21,647 nt of DNA from CAZKHG01 sp964552655 (GTDB lineage Bacteria > Bacteroidota > Bacteroidia > Bacteroidales > Tenuifilaceae): positions 1 through 21,647 of the forward strand of contig CAZKHG010000052.1 of NCBI GenBank assembly GCA_964552655.1. Direction: 5' to 3'. The translations under genes and the position numbers were made by a program. The notes beneath the pieces are model-generated. The model saw only the letters and a list, made by a program, of their open reading frames with translations, was not told the origin of the DNA and ran no database searches. Shown one piece after another: positions 6,881 through 16,117 of the stretch (positions are counted from its first letter, which is position 1; each line of letters starts with the position of its first letter).

Positions 6881-8023
6881 TTATTTACCTGCGAGTGATC
6901 TGGAGATAATTATTTTTTGAATCTCAGATGTTCCCTCATAAATCTGTGTCAGCTTGGCATCCCTCATTAACCTTTCAACATGGTATTCTTTTACATACCC
7001 ATACCCACCATGAATCTGAACGGCTTCTGTGGTTATTTTCATTGCTGCTTCGGCAGCAAACAGCTTAGCCATTGCACTTGCTGTCCCATAGGGTTGATGA
7101 TTATCTTTTAACCAGGCGGCTTTAAGGCACAGGAACCGGGCAGCTTCCACGTCGGTTGCCATATCTGCGAGCTTAAAAGCAATCCCCTGATGGTTGATTA
7201 TCTCAGTTCCAAATGTTTTCCTCTCCTTTGCATATTTTACAGCAAGATCTAATGCGCCAGAAGCTAGTCCCAGGGCCTGTGAGGCAATTCCAATTCGTCC
7301 ACCTTCGAGTGTTTTCATTGCTATTTTGAAGCCCATTCCATCCTCTCCCAACCTGTTCTCTTTAGGAACAATAACATCGTTAAACATTACCGAATGTGTA
7401 TCGGAGCTGCGCATGCCCATTTTGTTTTCATGAACACCAACAGTAACACCTTTTGTATTTCTTTCAACAATAAATGCATTTATTCCCTTGTGGCCCTTTT
7501 CAGGATTGGTTTGAGCGATAACAATATAAATATCAGCGGTTCCTCCATTGGTAATCCAGTTCTTGGTTCCGTTTAGCAGGTAATGATCGCCCATATCTAT
7601 AGCTTTGGTATGCTGGGATGTTGCATCGGAACCTGCCTCGGGTTCCGACAAAAGAAAGGCTCCCAGTTTTTCCCCTTTTGCAAGGGGAATCAGATATTTA
7701 TGTTTTTGCTCTTCTGTGCCAAACTCCTCAAGTTCATAACAAACCAGGGAGTTGTTAACAGAGATTATTACGCCAACTGAAGAATCAATTTTGGAGATCT
7801 CCTCAATGGCAAGTACATACGAAACGGTATCCATCCCACTCCCGCCATAGTTTGGGCTTACCATCATTCCCATGAACCCAAGCTGTGCAAGGTTTTTAAT
7901 ATGATCGGATGGAAAAACAGCATCGGAATCCCTTTGAATTACATCCTTGATTAGTTCACGTTGAGCATAATCCCGGGCAGATTGCTGGATCATGATTTGT
8001 TCTTCGGAAAATTCAAAATTCAT
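6881..8023 (-). CDS. Short-chain acyl-CoA dehydrogenase (butyryl-CoA type)
   Basis: FAD-dependent enzyme of 380 residues, a full-length member of the short-chain acyl-CoA dehydrogenase family. It oxidises acyl-CoA to trans-2-enoyl-CoA and passes electrons to electron-transfer flavoprotein. Visible motifs are FLLSEPEAGSDA (123-134), NGTKNWITNG (151-160), KMGMRSSDT (201-209), RKTFG (268-272), QIHGGYGY (336-343) and the C-terminal LTQIYEGTSEIQ, in which Glu363 is the catalytic base position of short-chain and butyryl-CoA dehydrogenases. The downstream icmF gene suggests butyryl-CoA or isobutyryl-CoA as substrate; sequence alone does not decide between them, or 2-methyl-branched CoA. The start ATG (8021-8023) gives the standard MNFEFSEEQ N-terminus. 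It is the first gene of the acdh-icmF transcript. Confidence 0.9.
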   Translation of the reverse strand: MNFEFSEEQIMIQQSARDYAQRELIKDVIQRDSDAVFPSDHIKNLAQLGFMGMMVSPNYGGSGMDTVSYVLAIEEISKIDSSVGVIISVNNSLVCYELEEFGTEEQKHKYLIPLAKGEKLGAFLLSEPEAGSDATSQHTKAIDMGDHYLLNGTKNWITNGGTADIYIVIAQTNPEKGHKGINAFIVERNTKGVTVGVHENKMGMRSSDTHSVMFNDVIVPKENRLGEDGMGFKIAMKTLEGGRIGIASQALGLASGALDLAVKYAKERKTFGTEIINHQGIAFKLADMATDVEAARFLCLKAAWLKDNHQPYGTASAMAKLFAAEAAMKITTEAVQIHGGYGYVKEYHVERLMRDAKLTQIYEGTSEIQKIIISRSLAGK

Positions 8024-8194
8024 TGTGTTCTTTAGATTTGATCATTAGTTTTATCGGGTTATATTGTTTAATGTCTGAATACATCACAGTAACAATAAAA
8101 AATTATAAATCTAAAGTATGGTAATACAAATACAGGGAATATAGTTTTTTACATTAAAACAAGATGTTAAACAAATGAACCATAAATATGTTTT

Positions 8195-8214
8195 AATCTG
8201 AAAAAAATCAGATT
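8195..8214. other. A+T-rich stem-loop between desaturase and acyl-CoA dehydrogenase genes
   Basis: AATCTGA and TCAGATT form a perfect 7-bp stem around six A. It lies past the 3' end of the desaturase gene in the 290-base gap. With no long T-run it is at best a weak terminator. The rest of 8024-8313 shows nothing I can support, and no clear promoter box precedes the dehydrogenase. Confidence 0.3.
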
Positions 8215-8313
8215 TTGAATTTGCTCAAACAGCATTTTCTGCCTAGTATCTTGCATATAAAAATCCTGATGAAGGAGCACAAGGTTCAGAAATTCGGGGA
8301 ATCCATGAATCAC

Positions 8314-9315
8314 TCAAGAAACCTCGTTAAAGCCAACAAGTTTTTGGTTCTTTTCATCCCATAACCTAAACCTTAGCGACTTAAAGCTTGTCCAAAACGT
8401 GATGGGTTTAATCTGTTGAAAAAGCTTATTCTCGTTATGACATCGCCTTAACTTATAATTGGGGATTAGCGGGCTAAGATGATGTATGTGATGAAAACCA
8501 ATATTCCCTGAAAACCATCGAAGGATGGATGGTAATTTAAAATACGAGCTGCCATTGAGGGCAATATCCTGATAGTTCCAGTTTTCGCTCCTTTTCCAGA
8601 TTACATGTTCGTACTGATGTTGTACATAGAACAGCCAAACCCCGGCAACAGAGGCAAAATACATTACCGGAAGCTGAATTAGAATAAAAGCTTTAAAACC
8701 CATTATCAGTATTAAAAGGATAATCATTGCAGCTAAAGCAAGATTTGAGAGCTGCAAGTAAACATGTTGTTTTGGATTCATGTAAATTTTAGGAAGCCGG
8801 TATTGAATAAAAAATAGTAGTAAAGGTGCAAAAGCGATTAAAAAAAGAGGGTGGCGGTAAAACCTGTAGCTGAATTGCTCCCACTTGGAAAGTTTTTTAA
8901 ACTCTTCCACAGTAAGCGTTTGAACATCCCCAATTCCACGTTTATCGAGGTTTCCAACAGTCTGATGATGAACTTTATGATCGTAATGCCAACGGTGGTA
9001 AGGGGTAAAAGACAATAAGCCCAATGGAATTCCAACCCAGCGATTCATCCTTTCCGATTTAAAAAAAGAACCATGCCCACAGTCATGAAAGATGATGAAT
9101 AACCTAACCAGAAACCCTGCTGCAATAGCTGAAAGCAAAAGGGTGAGCCAATAGGAAATGGAAAGACTATAGTACATGAGGACCCACAAAGCAATATAAG
9201 GAACTAACGTATTTACAATTTGCCACCAGCTTATAATTGGATCCGGGAAATTATACTTAGAGACAATTCCAACCCATTCGGGTACAATCGGTTTTTTTTC
9301 AGTTGAATCGGACAT
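8314..9315 (-). CDS. Membrane fatty acid desaturase (di-iron)
   Basis: Integral-membrane oxygen-dependent desaturase of 333 residues. The three histidine boxes that bind the di-iron centre are present: HDCGH (77-81), HKVHH (113-117) and HHIHH (275-279); the segment QHQYEH (232-237) is also typical. Hydrophobic segments at about 35-75, 155-170 and 188-225 fit the four-helix topology. The enzyme would introduce a double bond into acyl chains of membrane lipid or acyl carrier; the position is not readable. A longer start (ATG at 9363, adding 16 residues rich in Asn) is possible. However, the promoter's -7 box ends at 9377 and would leave almost no leader, so I prefer the ATG at 9315 (MSDSTEKK). 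It is probably a single-gene transcript. Confidence 0.88.
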   Translation of the reverse strand: MSDSTEKKPIVPEWVGIVSKYNFPDPIISWWQIVNTLVPYIALWVLMYYSLSISYWLTLLLSAIAAGFLVRLFIIFHDCGHGSFFKSERMNRWVGIPLGLLSFTPYHRWHYDHKVHHQTVGNLDKRGIGDVQTLTVEEFKKLSKWEQFSYRFYRHPLFLIAFAPLLLFFIQYRLPKIYMNPKQHVYLQLSNLALAAMIILLILIMGFKAFILIQLPVMYFASVAGVWLFYVQHQYEHVIWKRSENWNYQDIALNGSSYFKLPSILRWFSGNIGFHHIHHLSPLIPNYKLRRCHNENKLFQQIKPITFWTSFKSLRFRLWDEKNQKLVGFNEVS

Positions 9316-9376
9316 CAATACTTTATTATCTAAGAAATTATTAATCAGAGAATTATTTATCATTTAAATAACCAAA

Positions 9377-9407
9377 CAAATTTACATCAATAAAGTTCCG
9401 GAATCAA
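9377..9407 (-). promoter_or_regulatory. Bacteroidota-type promoter of the desaturase gene
   Basis: On the minus strand TTG is followed 20 bases later by TAAATTTG (9377-9384), a perfect TAnnTTTG box. Its position supports the shorter start of the desaturase. Confidence 0.6.
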
Positions 9408-9578
9408 TGAAAAAACTGAATTCACCCTGAGCTGATAAATATCAATTTCAATATAAAACTAACCTCTCTTGTAAGAATATCAAGGGGAATAGGATTTTAT
9501 ATTGAATAGATACCTTCTGTTTTGTTTAAATTTTATTTACGAATACCATAAATAAGTTAAACAAATCCTTATAATTGA

Positions 9579-9592
9579 ATGTTATTTAACAT
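9579..9592. promoter_or_regulatory. Small palindrome upstream of the malate:quinone oxidoreductase gene
   Basis: ATGTTA-TT-TAACAT lies 36 bases before the start of the TCA gene run, within the 264-base divergent gap 9364-9627. It could be an operator for that gene run, but A+T-rich DNA produces such palindromes by chance. No convincing -7 box was found for the plus-strand operon. Confidence 0.25.
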
Positions 9593-9627
9593 AACCAACA
9601 AACATTAACCTTGATATTTTTTTCACA

Positions 9628-10947
9628 ATGAAACATGATGTAATAATTGTAGGAGGCGGAGTTAGCGGAACAGCCCTACTTTACACCTTAAGCAGGTACA
9701 CCGATTTAAAGAATGTCGGCTTAATAGAAAAGTACGAGAACTTTGGCATGGTTAATTCTGCATCTACTATGAATAGCCAGACTCTCCACTTTGGCGATAT
9801 CGAAACAAACTATACCATTGAGAAGGCCAAAAAGGTAAAGCGCATGGCCGATATGGTTATGAACTATGTTGAAAGGGAGAAGGTAACTGAAAATCTAAAG
9901 GGGTTATATATCAGGGTTCCTAAGATGGTACTCGCTGTTGGCAAAGATCAGGTTGATACGCTGAGGGAACGATACAAATCATTCAGCCAGCTTTTCCCAA
10001 AGCTCAGAATGATTGAAAAGGATGAAATTGGGAAAATAGAACCCCGAATCCTTGAGGGCAGAGATCCTGACCAGGAATTACTTGCCCTGATTACTGAAGA
10101 TGGTTACACGGTTGATTTCAGAAGGCTAAGCCTTTCATTTGTGGAAAATGCCAGGAAGTTAAACCCTGAACTTAAAACTTACCTGTCAACCAAACTTATC
10201 AAAATTACCCGAGAAAACGATTCCTTTAAAATATACACCAATAAAGGCGAATTTGAAGCCTCGGCTGTAGTTGTCACTGCCGGCGGTCATAGCCTTAAAA
10301 TTGCTAAATCGCTGGGTTATGGGAAAAGCTATTCAATACTATCAATGGCTGGTAGTTTCTATGTAGGCCCGAAAGTTTTAAACGGTAAAGTTTACACCAT
10401 GCAGGTTGCCAAGTTGCCGTTTGCGGCAATTCATGGCGATCCGGAGGTGCACGACCCAAATGTAACGCGCTTTGGGCCAACCGCCAAACCGATATTCCTA
10501 CTCGAAAGGTACAACAGATCTACATTCTGGGAGTACTGGAAAACCTTCGGTTTAGGTATTAAGCCAATTCTTAGCATCCTGAATATTCTTTTCGACAAAA
10601 TAATTTTCAACTACATCATCAAGAATGTGATTTATGATGTACCTTACATTGGAAAACGCATGTTCTTAAAGGAGATAAAAAAGATTGTCCCGAATATCAA
10701 AGTGGATGAAATAAAATTTGCAAAAAAGCTGGGTGGAACACGACCACAAATCATTAACAATGCCACTAAGAAGCTTGAGATGGGTGAGGCTAAAATTGTA
10801 GGCGATAAGATCATCTTTAACATAACCCCTTCGCCGGGAGCATCAACCTGCCTTGGTAATGCATTCGAGGATACCCAGAAACTGATGGTTTTCCTTGGTA
10901 ACAAATATACCTTCGATCAGGCAAGATTCGAGATGGATCTCTTATAG
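9628..10947 (+). CDS. mqo: FAD-dependent malate:quinone oxidoreductase
   Basis: Peripheral membrane flavoenzyme of 439 residues that oxidises malate to oxaloacetate and reduces quinone, bypassing NAD-dependent malate dehydrogenase. The N-terminus carries the FAD dinucleotide fold VIIVGGGVSG (5-14). NSASTMNSQTLHFGDIETNYT (about 43-63), KLPFAAIHGDP and ITPSPGASTCLGNA near the C-terminus match the Mqo subgroup known from Helicobacter and relatives rather than the longer enterobacterial Mqo. A general amino-acid oxidase of the DAO superfamily is the alternative, but the neighbours (aconitase, isocitrate dehydrogenase and citrate synthase, same strand, small gaps) and these motifs favour Mqo. It opens the TCA gene run and supplies oxaloacetate to the citrate synthase at its end. 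Confidence 0.85.
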   Translation: MKHDVIIVGGGVSGTALLYTLSRYTDLKNVGLIEKYENFGMVNSASTMNSQTLHFGDIETNYTIEKAKKVKRMADMVMNYVEREKVTENLKGLYIRVPKMVLAVGKDQVDTLRERYKSFSQLFPKLRMIEKDEIGKIEPRILEGRDPDQELLALITEDGYTVDFRRLSLSFVENARKLNPELKTYLSTKLIKITRENDSFKIYTNKGEFEASAVVVTAGGHSLKIAKSLGYGKSYSILSMAGSFYVGPKVLNGKVYTMQVAKLPFAAIHGDPEVHDPNVTRFGPTAKPIFLLERYNRSTFWEYWKTFGLGIKPILSILNILFDKIIFNYIIKNVIYDVPYIGKRMFLKEIKKIVPNIKVDEIKFAKKLGGTRPQIINNATKKLEMGEAKIVGDKIIFNITPSPGASTCLGNAFEDTQKLMVFLGNKYTFDQARFEMDLL

Positions 10948-11020
10948 TAATTCCTATGATATAAGTTAAATATTTGAATAAAAGAATTGATTGTAAAACC
11001 AGAATGATTAATAAGTAAAC

Positions 11021-13291
11021 ATGATTTTCAACTTTGACATGATAAAATCTTATTATGATAGGCTACCTATCATACTTACAAAGGTTAAGAAAGATCTAAA
11101 TAAACCATTAACCCTCAGTGAGAAAATACTGTATAGCCATTTATACACACAAAACGAAAAAACACCAGGGTTAAAAAGAGGTGTAGATTATGTGGAATTT
11201 GCTCCTGACAGAGTGGCCATGCAGGATGCTACGGCCCAGATGGCTCTACTTCAATTTATTCAGGCAGGGAAAGATAAAACTGCAGTTCCCTCATCAGTTC
11301 ATTGTGACCACCTGATAATGGCAAAACTGGGATCGAAAGAAGATCTTAACACTGCAAATGTGACCAATAAAGAGGTTTACGATTTCTTAAGTTCCATTTG
11401 CGACAAATATGATATTGATTTCTGGAAACCCGGTGCCGGAATTATTCACCAGATAATACTTGAGAACTATGCATTCCCGGGAGGTATGATGATTGGCACA
11501 GATTCACATACTGTAAATGCCGGTGGTCTTGGTATGGTTGCCATTGGAGTTGGTGGTGCCGATGCTGTTGATGTTATGGCTGGCATGGGGTGGGAACTGA
11601 AATTCCCAAAACTGATTGGGGTAAAACTTACCGGAAAACTTAATGGCTGGACATCGGCAAAAGATATAATACTGAAAGTTTCCGGACTACTCACAGTTAA
11701 AGGTGGTACAGGAAGTATCATAGAATACTTTGGAGAAGGAGCAGAATCACTTTCATGTACAGGAAAAGCCACAATATGCAATATGGGTGCTGAGGTTGGA
11801 GCAACAACTTCAATTTTTGGGTACGACGATTCTATGTCGAAATACCTGAAAGCCACAGGAAGAGCCGAAGTTGCCAGCCTTGCCGATGGCATCAGGCAGC
11901 ACCTGGTTGCCGATCCTGAAACCTATGCAAACCCGGAGAAATATTTTGATCAACTTATTGAAATTAATTTATCAGAACTCGATCCATACATTAACGGCCC
12001 TTTTACCCCTGATTTGGCAACACCTATTTCACAAATGAAAGAGGTTGCTACCAAGAATGGCTGGCCATTAAAGGTTGAGGTCGGTTTAATTGGTTCATGT
12101 ACAAACTCTTCCTACGAGGATCTTTCCAGGGCTGCATCAGTGGCAAAAGATGCATACGAAAAGAAGCTGGTTGCAAAATCGATGTTTACGATAACACCTG
12201 GATCTGAGCAGATCAGGCTGATTGCTGAGCGCGATGGCATCCTTCAAATTTTTGAAAATATTGGGGGGAAAGTTTTTGCTAATGCCTGCGGTCCATGTAT
12301 TGGCCAATGGGATCGGGAGGGAGCCGACAGAAAAGAGGTGAATACCGTGATCCATTCCTTCAACAGGAATTTTGCCAAACGCACTGATGGCAATCCAAAT
12401 ACCCATGCTTTTGTTGCATCCCCTGAGGTTGTCACTGCTTTGGCAATTGCCGGAGATTTAACCTTTAACCCGTTAACAGATACATTGACTAATTCTGAAG
12501 GAAAAGCCGTTAAACTGGAACAGCCCAAAGGATTTGATTTACCCCCAAGCGGATTTATAAATAAGGATGATGGATTCCAAAAAAACTCTGCTGATAAAAG
12601 TAAAATCAACGTTAAGATTGATCCTAACTCGGACAGGCTGCAGGTTTTATCCCCGTTTCCAAAATGGGACGGGAAGGATTATATCGGCTTACCACTCCTG
12701 ATTAAGGTTAAAGGGAAATGCACAACCGATCATATCTCTATGGCAGGTATCTGGTTGAAATACCGCGGGCATCTGGATAATATTTCAAATAACTATATGA
12801 TAGGGGCCATTAACGCTTTCAATGATCAGGCTAATAGCATACTAAACCAGATAAATGGGAAATATGAACCAGTGCCACAGGTTGCCAGGCATTACAAATC
12901 ATCAGGCCTTGGTTCTTTTGTTGTTGGAGAAGAGAATTTTGGCGAAGGATCTTCGCGCGAACATGCAGCGATGGAACCCCGTTTCTTGAATGTTAAGGCA
13001 GTTCTGGTAAAATCGTTTGCCCGTATTCACGAAACCAATTTGAAGAAACAAGGTGTTCTGGCTCTTACTTTCGCCAATAAAGATGATTATAATAAAATTC
13101 AGGAAACAGACAAAGTTGATATAATTGGCCTTAATGAATTTGCTGAAGGTAAACAGGTAAAAATTATACTTAACCATTCAAACGGTGAAAAGGAAGAAAT
13201 TTGGGCAAATCATACCTATAACACATCCCAAATTGAATGGTTTAAGGCAGGAAGTGCACTTAATTTAATCAGAGAGGCTACTAACAAATAA
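11021..13291 (+). CDS. acnA: Aconitate hydratase (mitochondrial-type aconitase)
   Basis: Interconverts citrate and isocitrate with a [4Fe-4S] cluster. The 756 residues match the mitochondrial-type aconitase length, with all four domains. Cluster ligands are Cys360 (GSCTNSS), Cys423 and Cys426 (NACGPCIGQW). Other signature stretches are VHCDHLIMA (93-101), GTDSHTVNAGGLGM (159-172) and, in the swivel domain, GEENFGEGSSREHAAMEPR. The start at 11021 (MIFNFDMIKSYYDRL) is typical for the family; the Met at residue 7 is less likely. The gene lies 73 bases after mqo and 67 before icd, same strand, no terminator between, so an operon is likely. Confidence 0.95.
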   Translation: MIFNFDMIKSYYDRLPIILTKVKKDLNKPLTLSEKILYSHLYTQNEKTPGLKRGVDYVEFAPDRVAMQDATAQMALLQFIQAGKDKTAVPSSVHCDHLIMAKLGSKEDLNTANVTNKEVYDFLSSICDKYDIDFWKPGAGIIHQIILENYAFPGGMMIGTDSHTVNAGGLGMVAIGVGGADAVDVMAGMGWELKFPKLIGVKLTGKLNGWTSAKDIILKVSGLLTVKGGTGSIIEYFGEGAESLSCTGKATICNMGAEVGATTSIFGYDDSMSKYLKATGRAEVASLADGIRQHLVADPETYANPEKYFDQLIEINLSELDPYINGPFTPDLATPISQMKEVATKNGWPLKVEVGLIGSCTNSSYEDLSRAASVAKDAYEKKLVAKSMFTITPGSEQIRLIAERDGILQIFENIGGKVFANACGPCIGQWDREGADRKEVNTVIHSFNRNFAKRTDGNPNTHAFVASPEVVTALAIAGDLTFNPLTDTLTNSEGKAVKLEQPKGFDLPPSGFINKDDGFQKNSADKSKINVKIDPNSDRLQVLSPFPKWDGKDYIGLPLLIKVKGKCTTDHISMAGIWLKYRGHLDNISNNYMIGAINAFNDQANSILNQINGKYEPVPQVARHYKSSGLGSFVVGEENFGEGSSREHAAMEPRFLNVKAVLVKSFARIHETNLKKQGVLALTFANKDDYNKIQETDKVDIIGLNEFAEGKQVKIILNHSNGEKEEIWANHTYNTSQIEWFKAGSALNLIREATNK

Positions 13292-13358
13292 ATAAATATT
13301 GGGGTTTGTGATTAAAATTCAAGATTCAAAGTCCATATCTTAATAAAAAAGATTGAAA

Positions 13359-14630
13359 ATGACTCCGGAAAAAATCAGAATTAAAAATGGGAAGTTACTT
13401 GTTCCTGATTTTCCCATAGTACCTTTTATTGAAGGTGACGGAACAGGTCCAGATATATGGCGGGCATCCGTTCGTATTTTCGATGCTGCTGTTGAAAAAA
13501 CATTTAAAGGGAAAAGAAAAATTGAATGGAAGGAGGTTCTGGCTGGCGAAAAAGCATTTAATAAAACCGGAAACTGGCTTCCAGAAGAGACTTTGACTAT
13601 TTTCAAGGAGTACCTGGTAGGAATAAAAGGACCTTTGACAACACCAATTGGAGGAGGAATGCGCTCCTTAAATGTGGCATTGCGTCAGGAACTGGATTTA
13701 TATACTTGCTATCGCCCGGTCAGATATTTTAGCGGTGTTCCCAGTCCGGTTAAACACCCGGAAAAAGTGGATATGCACATTTTCAGGGAAAATACCGAGG
13801 ATATTTACTCCGGTATTGAGTATATGCATGGAACCCCTGAGGCAGAAAAGGTGAAGCGGTTTTTTATGGATGCCATGGGAGTTAAATCCATTCGTTTCCC
13901 GAACACTTCGTCAATTGGGATAAAACCCGTATCCCTCGAAGGGTCAGAAAGGCTTATCAGGCAGGCAATACTTTTCGCAATAAAAAGAAACCTCCCATCT
14001 GTAACCCTTGTGCATAAGGGAAATATTATGAAATACACCGAAGGTGCATTCATGAAATGGGGGTATGCGCTGGCAGAAAGGGAATTTGGTGACCAAGTAT
14101 TTACCTGGAATCAGCACAAGAAAATAGCCGAGGTAAAAGGAGAAGCGGCAGCCAACGAAGCTTTGGTAAACGCCGAAAATTCTGGTAAAATAATTATCAA
14201 GGATTCCATTGCTGATGCATTCCTGCAGCAGATACTTACCCGACCTGCTGAATATTCTGTTATAGCAACATTAAATCTTAATGGTGATTACATATCCGAT
14301 GCACTGGCAGCTATAGTTGGTGGAATTGGTATTGCCCCCGGTGCAAATATTAACTATGAAACCGGCCATGCCATTTTTGAGGCAACTCATGGTACTGCTC
14401 CAAAATATGCAGATCTGGATAAAGTTAACCCCGGATCGGTAGTGCTGTCTGGTGCATTGATGTTTGAATACTTGGGATGGGACGAGGTGGCAAATAATAT
14501 TTACAATGCACTGGAAATTACCATTAAAAACAAAATGGTCACCTATGATTTTCACCGGTTAATGGAGAATGCAACATTGCTCAAAACATCTGAATTTGCG
14601 GATGCTATCATATCAAATCTTAAATCATAA
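13359..14630 (+). CDS. icd: Isocitrate dehydrogenase, NADP-dependent
   Basis: Oxidative decarboxylation of isocitrate to 2-oxoglutarate. The 423-residue protein aligns with Escherichia coli Icd at a constant offset of ten: Ser103, Asn105, Arg109, Arg119 and Arg143 correspond to substrate-binding Ser113, Asn115, Arg119, Arg129 and Arg153, and Lys220 to Lys230. THGTAPKYAD carries Lys349 and Tyr350, the Lys/Tyr pair that selects NADP over NAD. RPVRYF and FRENTEDIYSG are further family marks. A TTG codon at 13353 extends the frame by two residues, but the ATG at 13359 is the better start. Citrate synthase follows after only 18 bases. Confidence 0.95.
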   Translation: MTPEKIRIKNGKLLVPDFPIVPFIEGDGTGPDIWRASVRIFDAAVEKTFKGKRKIEWKEVLAGEKAFNKTGNWLPEETLTIFKEYLVGIKGPLTTPIGGGMRSLNVALRQELDLYTCYRPVRYFSGVPSPVKHPEKVDMHIFRENTEDIYSGIEYMHGTPEAEKVKRFFMDAMGVKSIRFPNTSSIGIKPVSLEGSERLIRQAILFAIKRNLPSVTLVHKGNIMKYTEGAFMKWGYALAEREFGDQVFTWNQHKKIAEVKGEAAANEALVNAENSGKIIIKDSIADAFLQQILTRPAEYSVIATLNLNGDYISDALAAIVGGIGIAPGANINYETGHAIFEATHGTAPKYADLDKVNPGSVVLSGALMFEYLGWDEVANNIYNALEITIKNKMVTYDFHRLMENATLLKTSEFADAIISNLKS

Positions 14631-14648
14631 CCTTCAAATTTTTGTACT

Positions 14649-16019
14649 ATGGAAGACAAAAAATTCTTATCCCAGCTTAGTGACTCAATCAAGCAATCAT
14701 GCCAGATTGATAACGAACTTTTCGAGAAATACGATGTAAAGCGAGGACTCCGTAACAAGGACAATACTGGGGTGTTAGTCGGCCTTACAAATATTGGTGA
14801 GGTGGTAGGGTACAAAAAGGAGAATGATAAAGTGGTGGCCATCCCGGGAAGATTGCTGTACCGGGGGATTGATATTGAAGACATCACCCAGGGATTTCAA
14901 AAAGAGGACCGGCATGGGTTTGATGAGACAGTATTCCTTCTGTTAACCGGAAAGCTGCCTAACAAAGAGGAGCTGGAAAAGTTTTCTGCCCACATGGCTT
15001 CCATCAGGGCGTTACCCGATAGTTTTATTAAGGACATGATCCTCTCGATGAAAGGTAAGGACGTGCTGAACATGCTCGCCCGCTCGGTTCTTGGGCTTTA
15101 CATTCTGGACGATGACCCGGACAACATCTCCCTCCCTAATATGATACAGCAAACGCTGAATATGATTGCGAAATTCCCTTCGATTATCGCTTATGCCTAT
15201 CAGGCCTACAGCCATGCCTATCAGGGGAGAACATTAATGATCCGATACCCAAAACCCGAACTGACAACCGCAGAAAATTTCCTCTACATGGTTAAAGGGG
15301 AATGTTCAAAATACACCAAACTCGAAGCCGACCTGCTTGACCTGGCGTTGGTTTTGCATGCCGAACATGGTGGTGGGAACAACTCCACTTTTACAATCCG
15401 TGTTACAAGCTCCAGCGAAACCGACATTTACTCTGCAGTTACCTCTGCCATAGCATCACTCAAAGGGCCTTTACATGGTGGTGCAAACCTTAAGGTTTTG
15501 GATATGATGGACGATATAAAACGCAATGTTGATAACTGGAAGGACCAAAAAGAGGTTGAAGAATACCTTCTTAAAATTCTGAATAAGCAGGCATTTGATA
15601 AAACCGGTAAGATATATGGTATTGGCCATGCTGTTTATACCATTTCCGATCCCAGGGCAGCACTTTTAAAAGAAAAAGCCCGAGAGCTTGCGATTGAAAA
15701 AAACCGGCTTGATGAATTTCTTCTTTACGAAATGGTTGAGAAAATTACGCCAACTGTGTTTAAAATTTTTAAAGGGGAATCGAGTGAAAAAGTTGTTTGC
15801 ATTAATGTTGATTTTTACTCGGGATTTGTATATTCTTGTATCGGGATACCCAAAGAGCTGTTTACACCACTATTTGCTATGGCAAGAATTGCAGGCTGGT
15901 GTACACATAGAATTGAGGAGCTGACGTTCTCAGCGAAACGGATCATCCGTCCGGCATTTAAGAATGTTTACGGCAAACAGGAGTATATCCCGCTTTCGAA
16001 CCGGCACGAACATATATAG
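14649..16019 (+). CDS. gltA: Citrate synthase (long bacterial class)
   Basis: Condenses oxaloacetate and acetyl-CoA to citrate. The 456-residue protein carries the catalytic triad: His276 in GPLHGGAN, His327 in GIGHAVY and Asp388 in NVDFYSG. HAEHGGGNNSTF (237-248) and GHAVYTISDPRA, with Ala in place of the Arg of the common GHRVY, place it in the long citrate/2-methylcitrate synthase class found in anaerobes and Bacteroidota rather than with enterobacterial GltA. Given the aconitase and isocitrate dehydrogenase just upstream, the citrate role is far more likely than 2-methylcitrate. It is the last gene of the run; the 98-base gap after it holds only a T-run-free hairpin (16024-16039), so some read-through into the TPR gene is possible. 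Confidence 0.93.
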   Translation: MEDKKFLSQLSDSIKQSCQIDNELFEKYDVKRGLRNKDNTGVLVGLTNIGEVVGYKKENDKVVAIPGRLLYRGIDIEDITQGFQKEDRHGFDETVFLLLTGKLPNKEELEKFSAHMASIRALPDSFIKDMILSMKGKDVLNMLARSVLGLYILDDDPDNISLPNMIQQTLNMIAKFPSIIAYAYQAYSHAYQGRTLMIRYPKPELTTAENFLYMVKGECSKYTKLEADLLDLALVLHAEHGGGNNSTFTIRVTSSSETDIYSAVTSAIASLKGPLHGGANLKVLDMMDDIKRNVDNWKDQKEVEEYLLKILNKQAFDKTGKIYGIGHAVYTISDPRAALLKEKARELAIEKNRLDEFLLYEMVEKITPTVFKIFKGESSEKVVCINVDFYSGFVYSCIGIPKELFTPLFAMARIAGWCTHRIEELTFSAKRIIRPAFKNVYGKQEYIPLSNRHEHI

Positions 16020-16117
16020 AATTTCAATTTTGTAATTGATTAAACCTTTAAATTCTTTTGAGAAATAAATTATAGGAATTGAACTTTAGCAATAATCCCA
16101 ATTAAAACATAACAATC

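Noticed and set aside
11467..11892. 141-residue antisense open frame inside the aconitase gene
   Set aside because: It overlaps a full-length aconitase with all cluster cysteines intact and is a shadow frame; it has no recognisable domain.
16024..16039. Hairpin TCAATT-TTGT-AATTGA after citrate synthase as a terminator
   Set aside because: Short, entirely A+T-rich stem apart from one pair, and no T-run follows.
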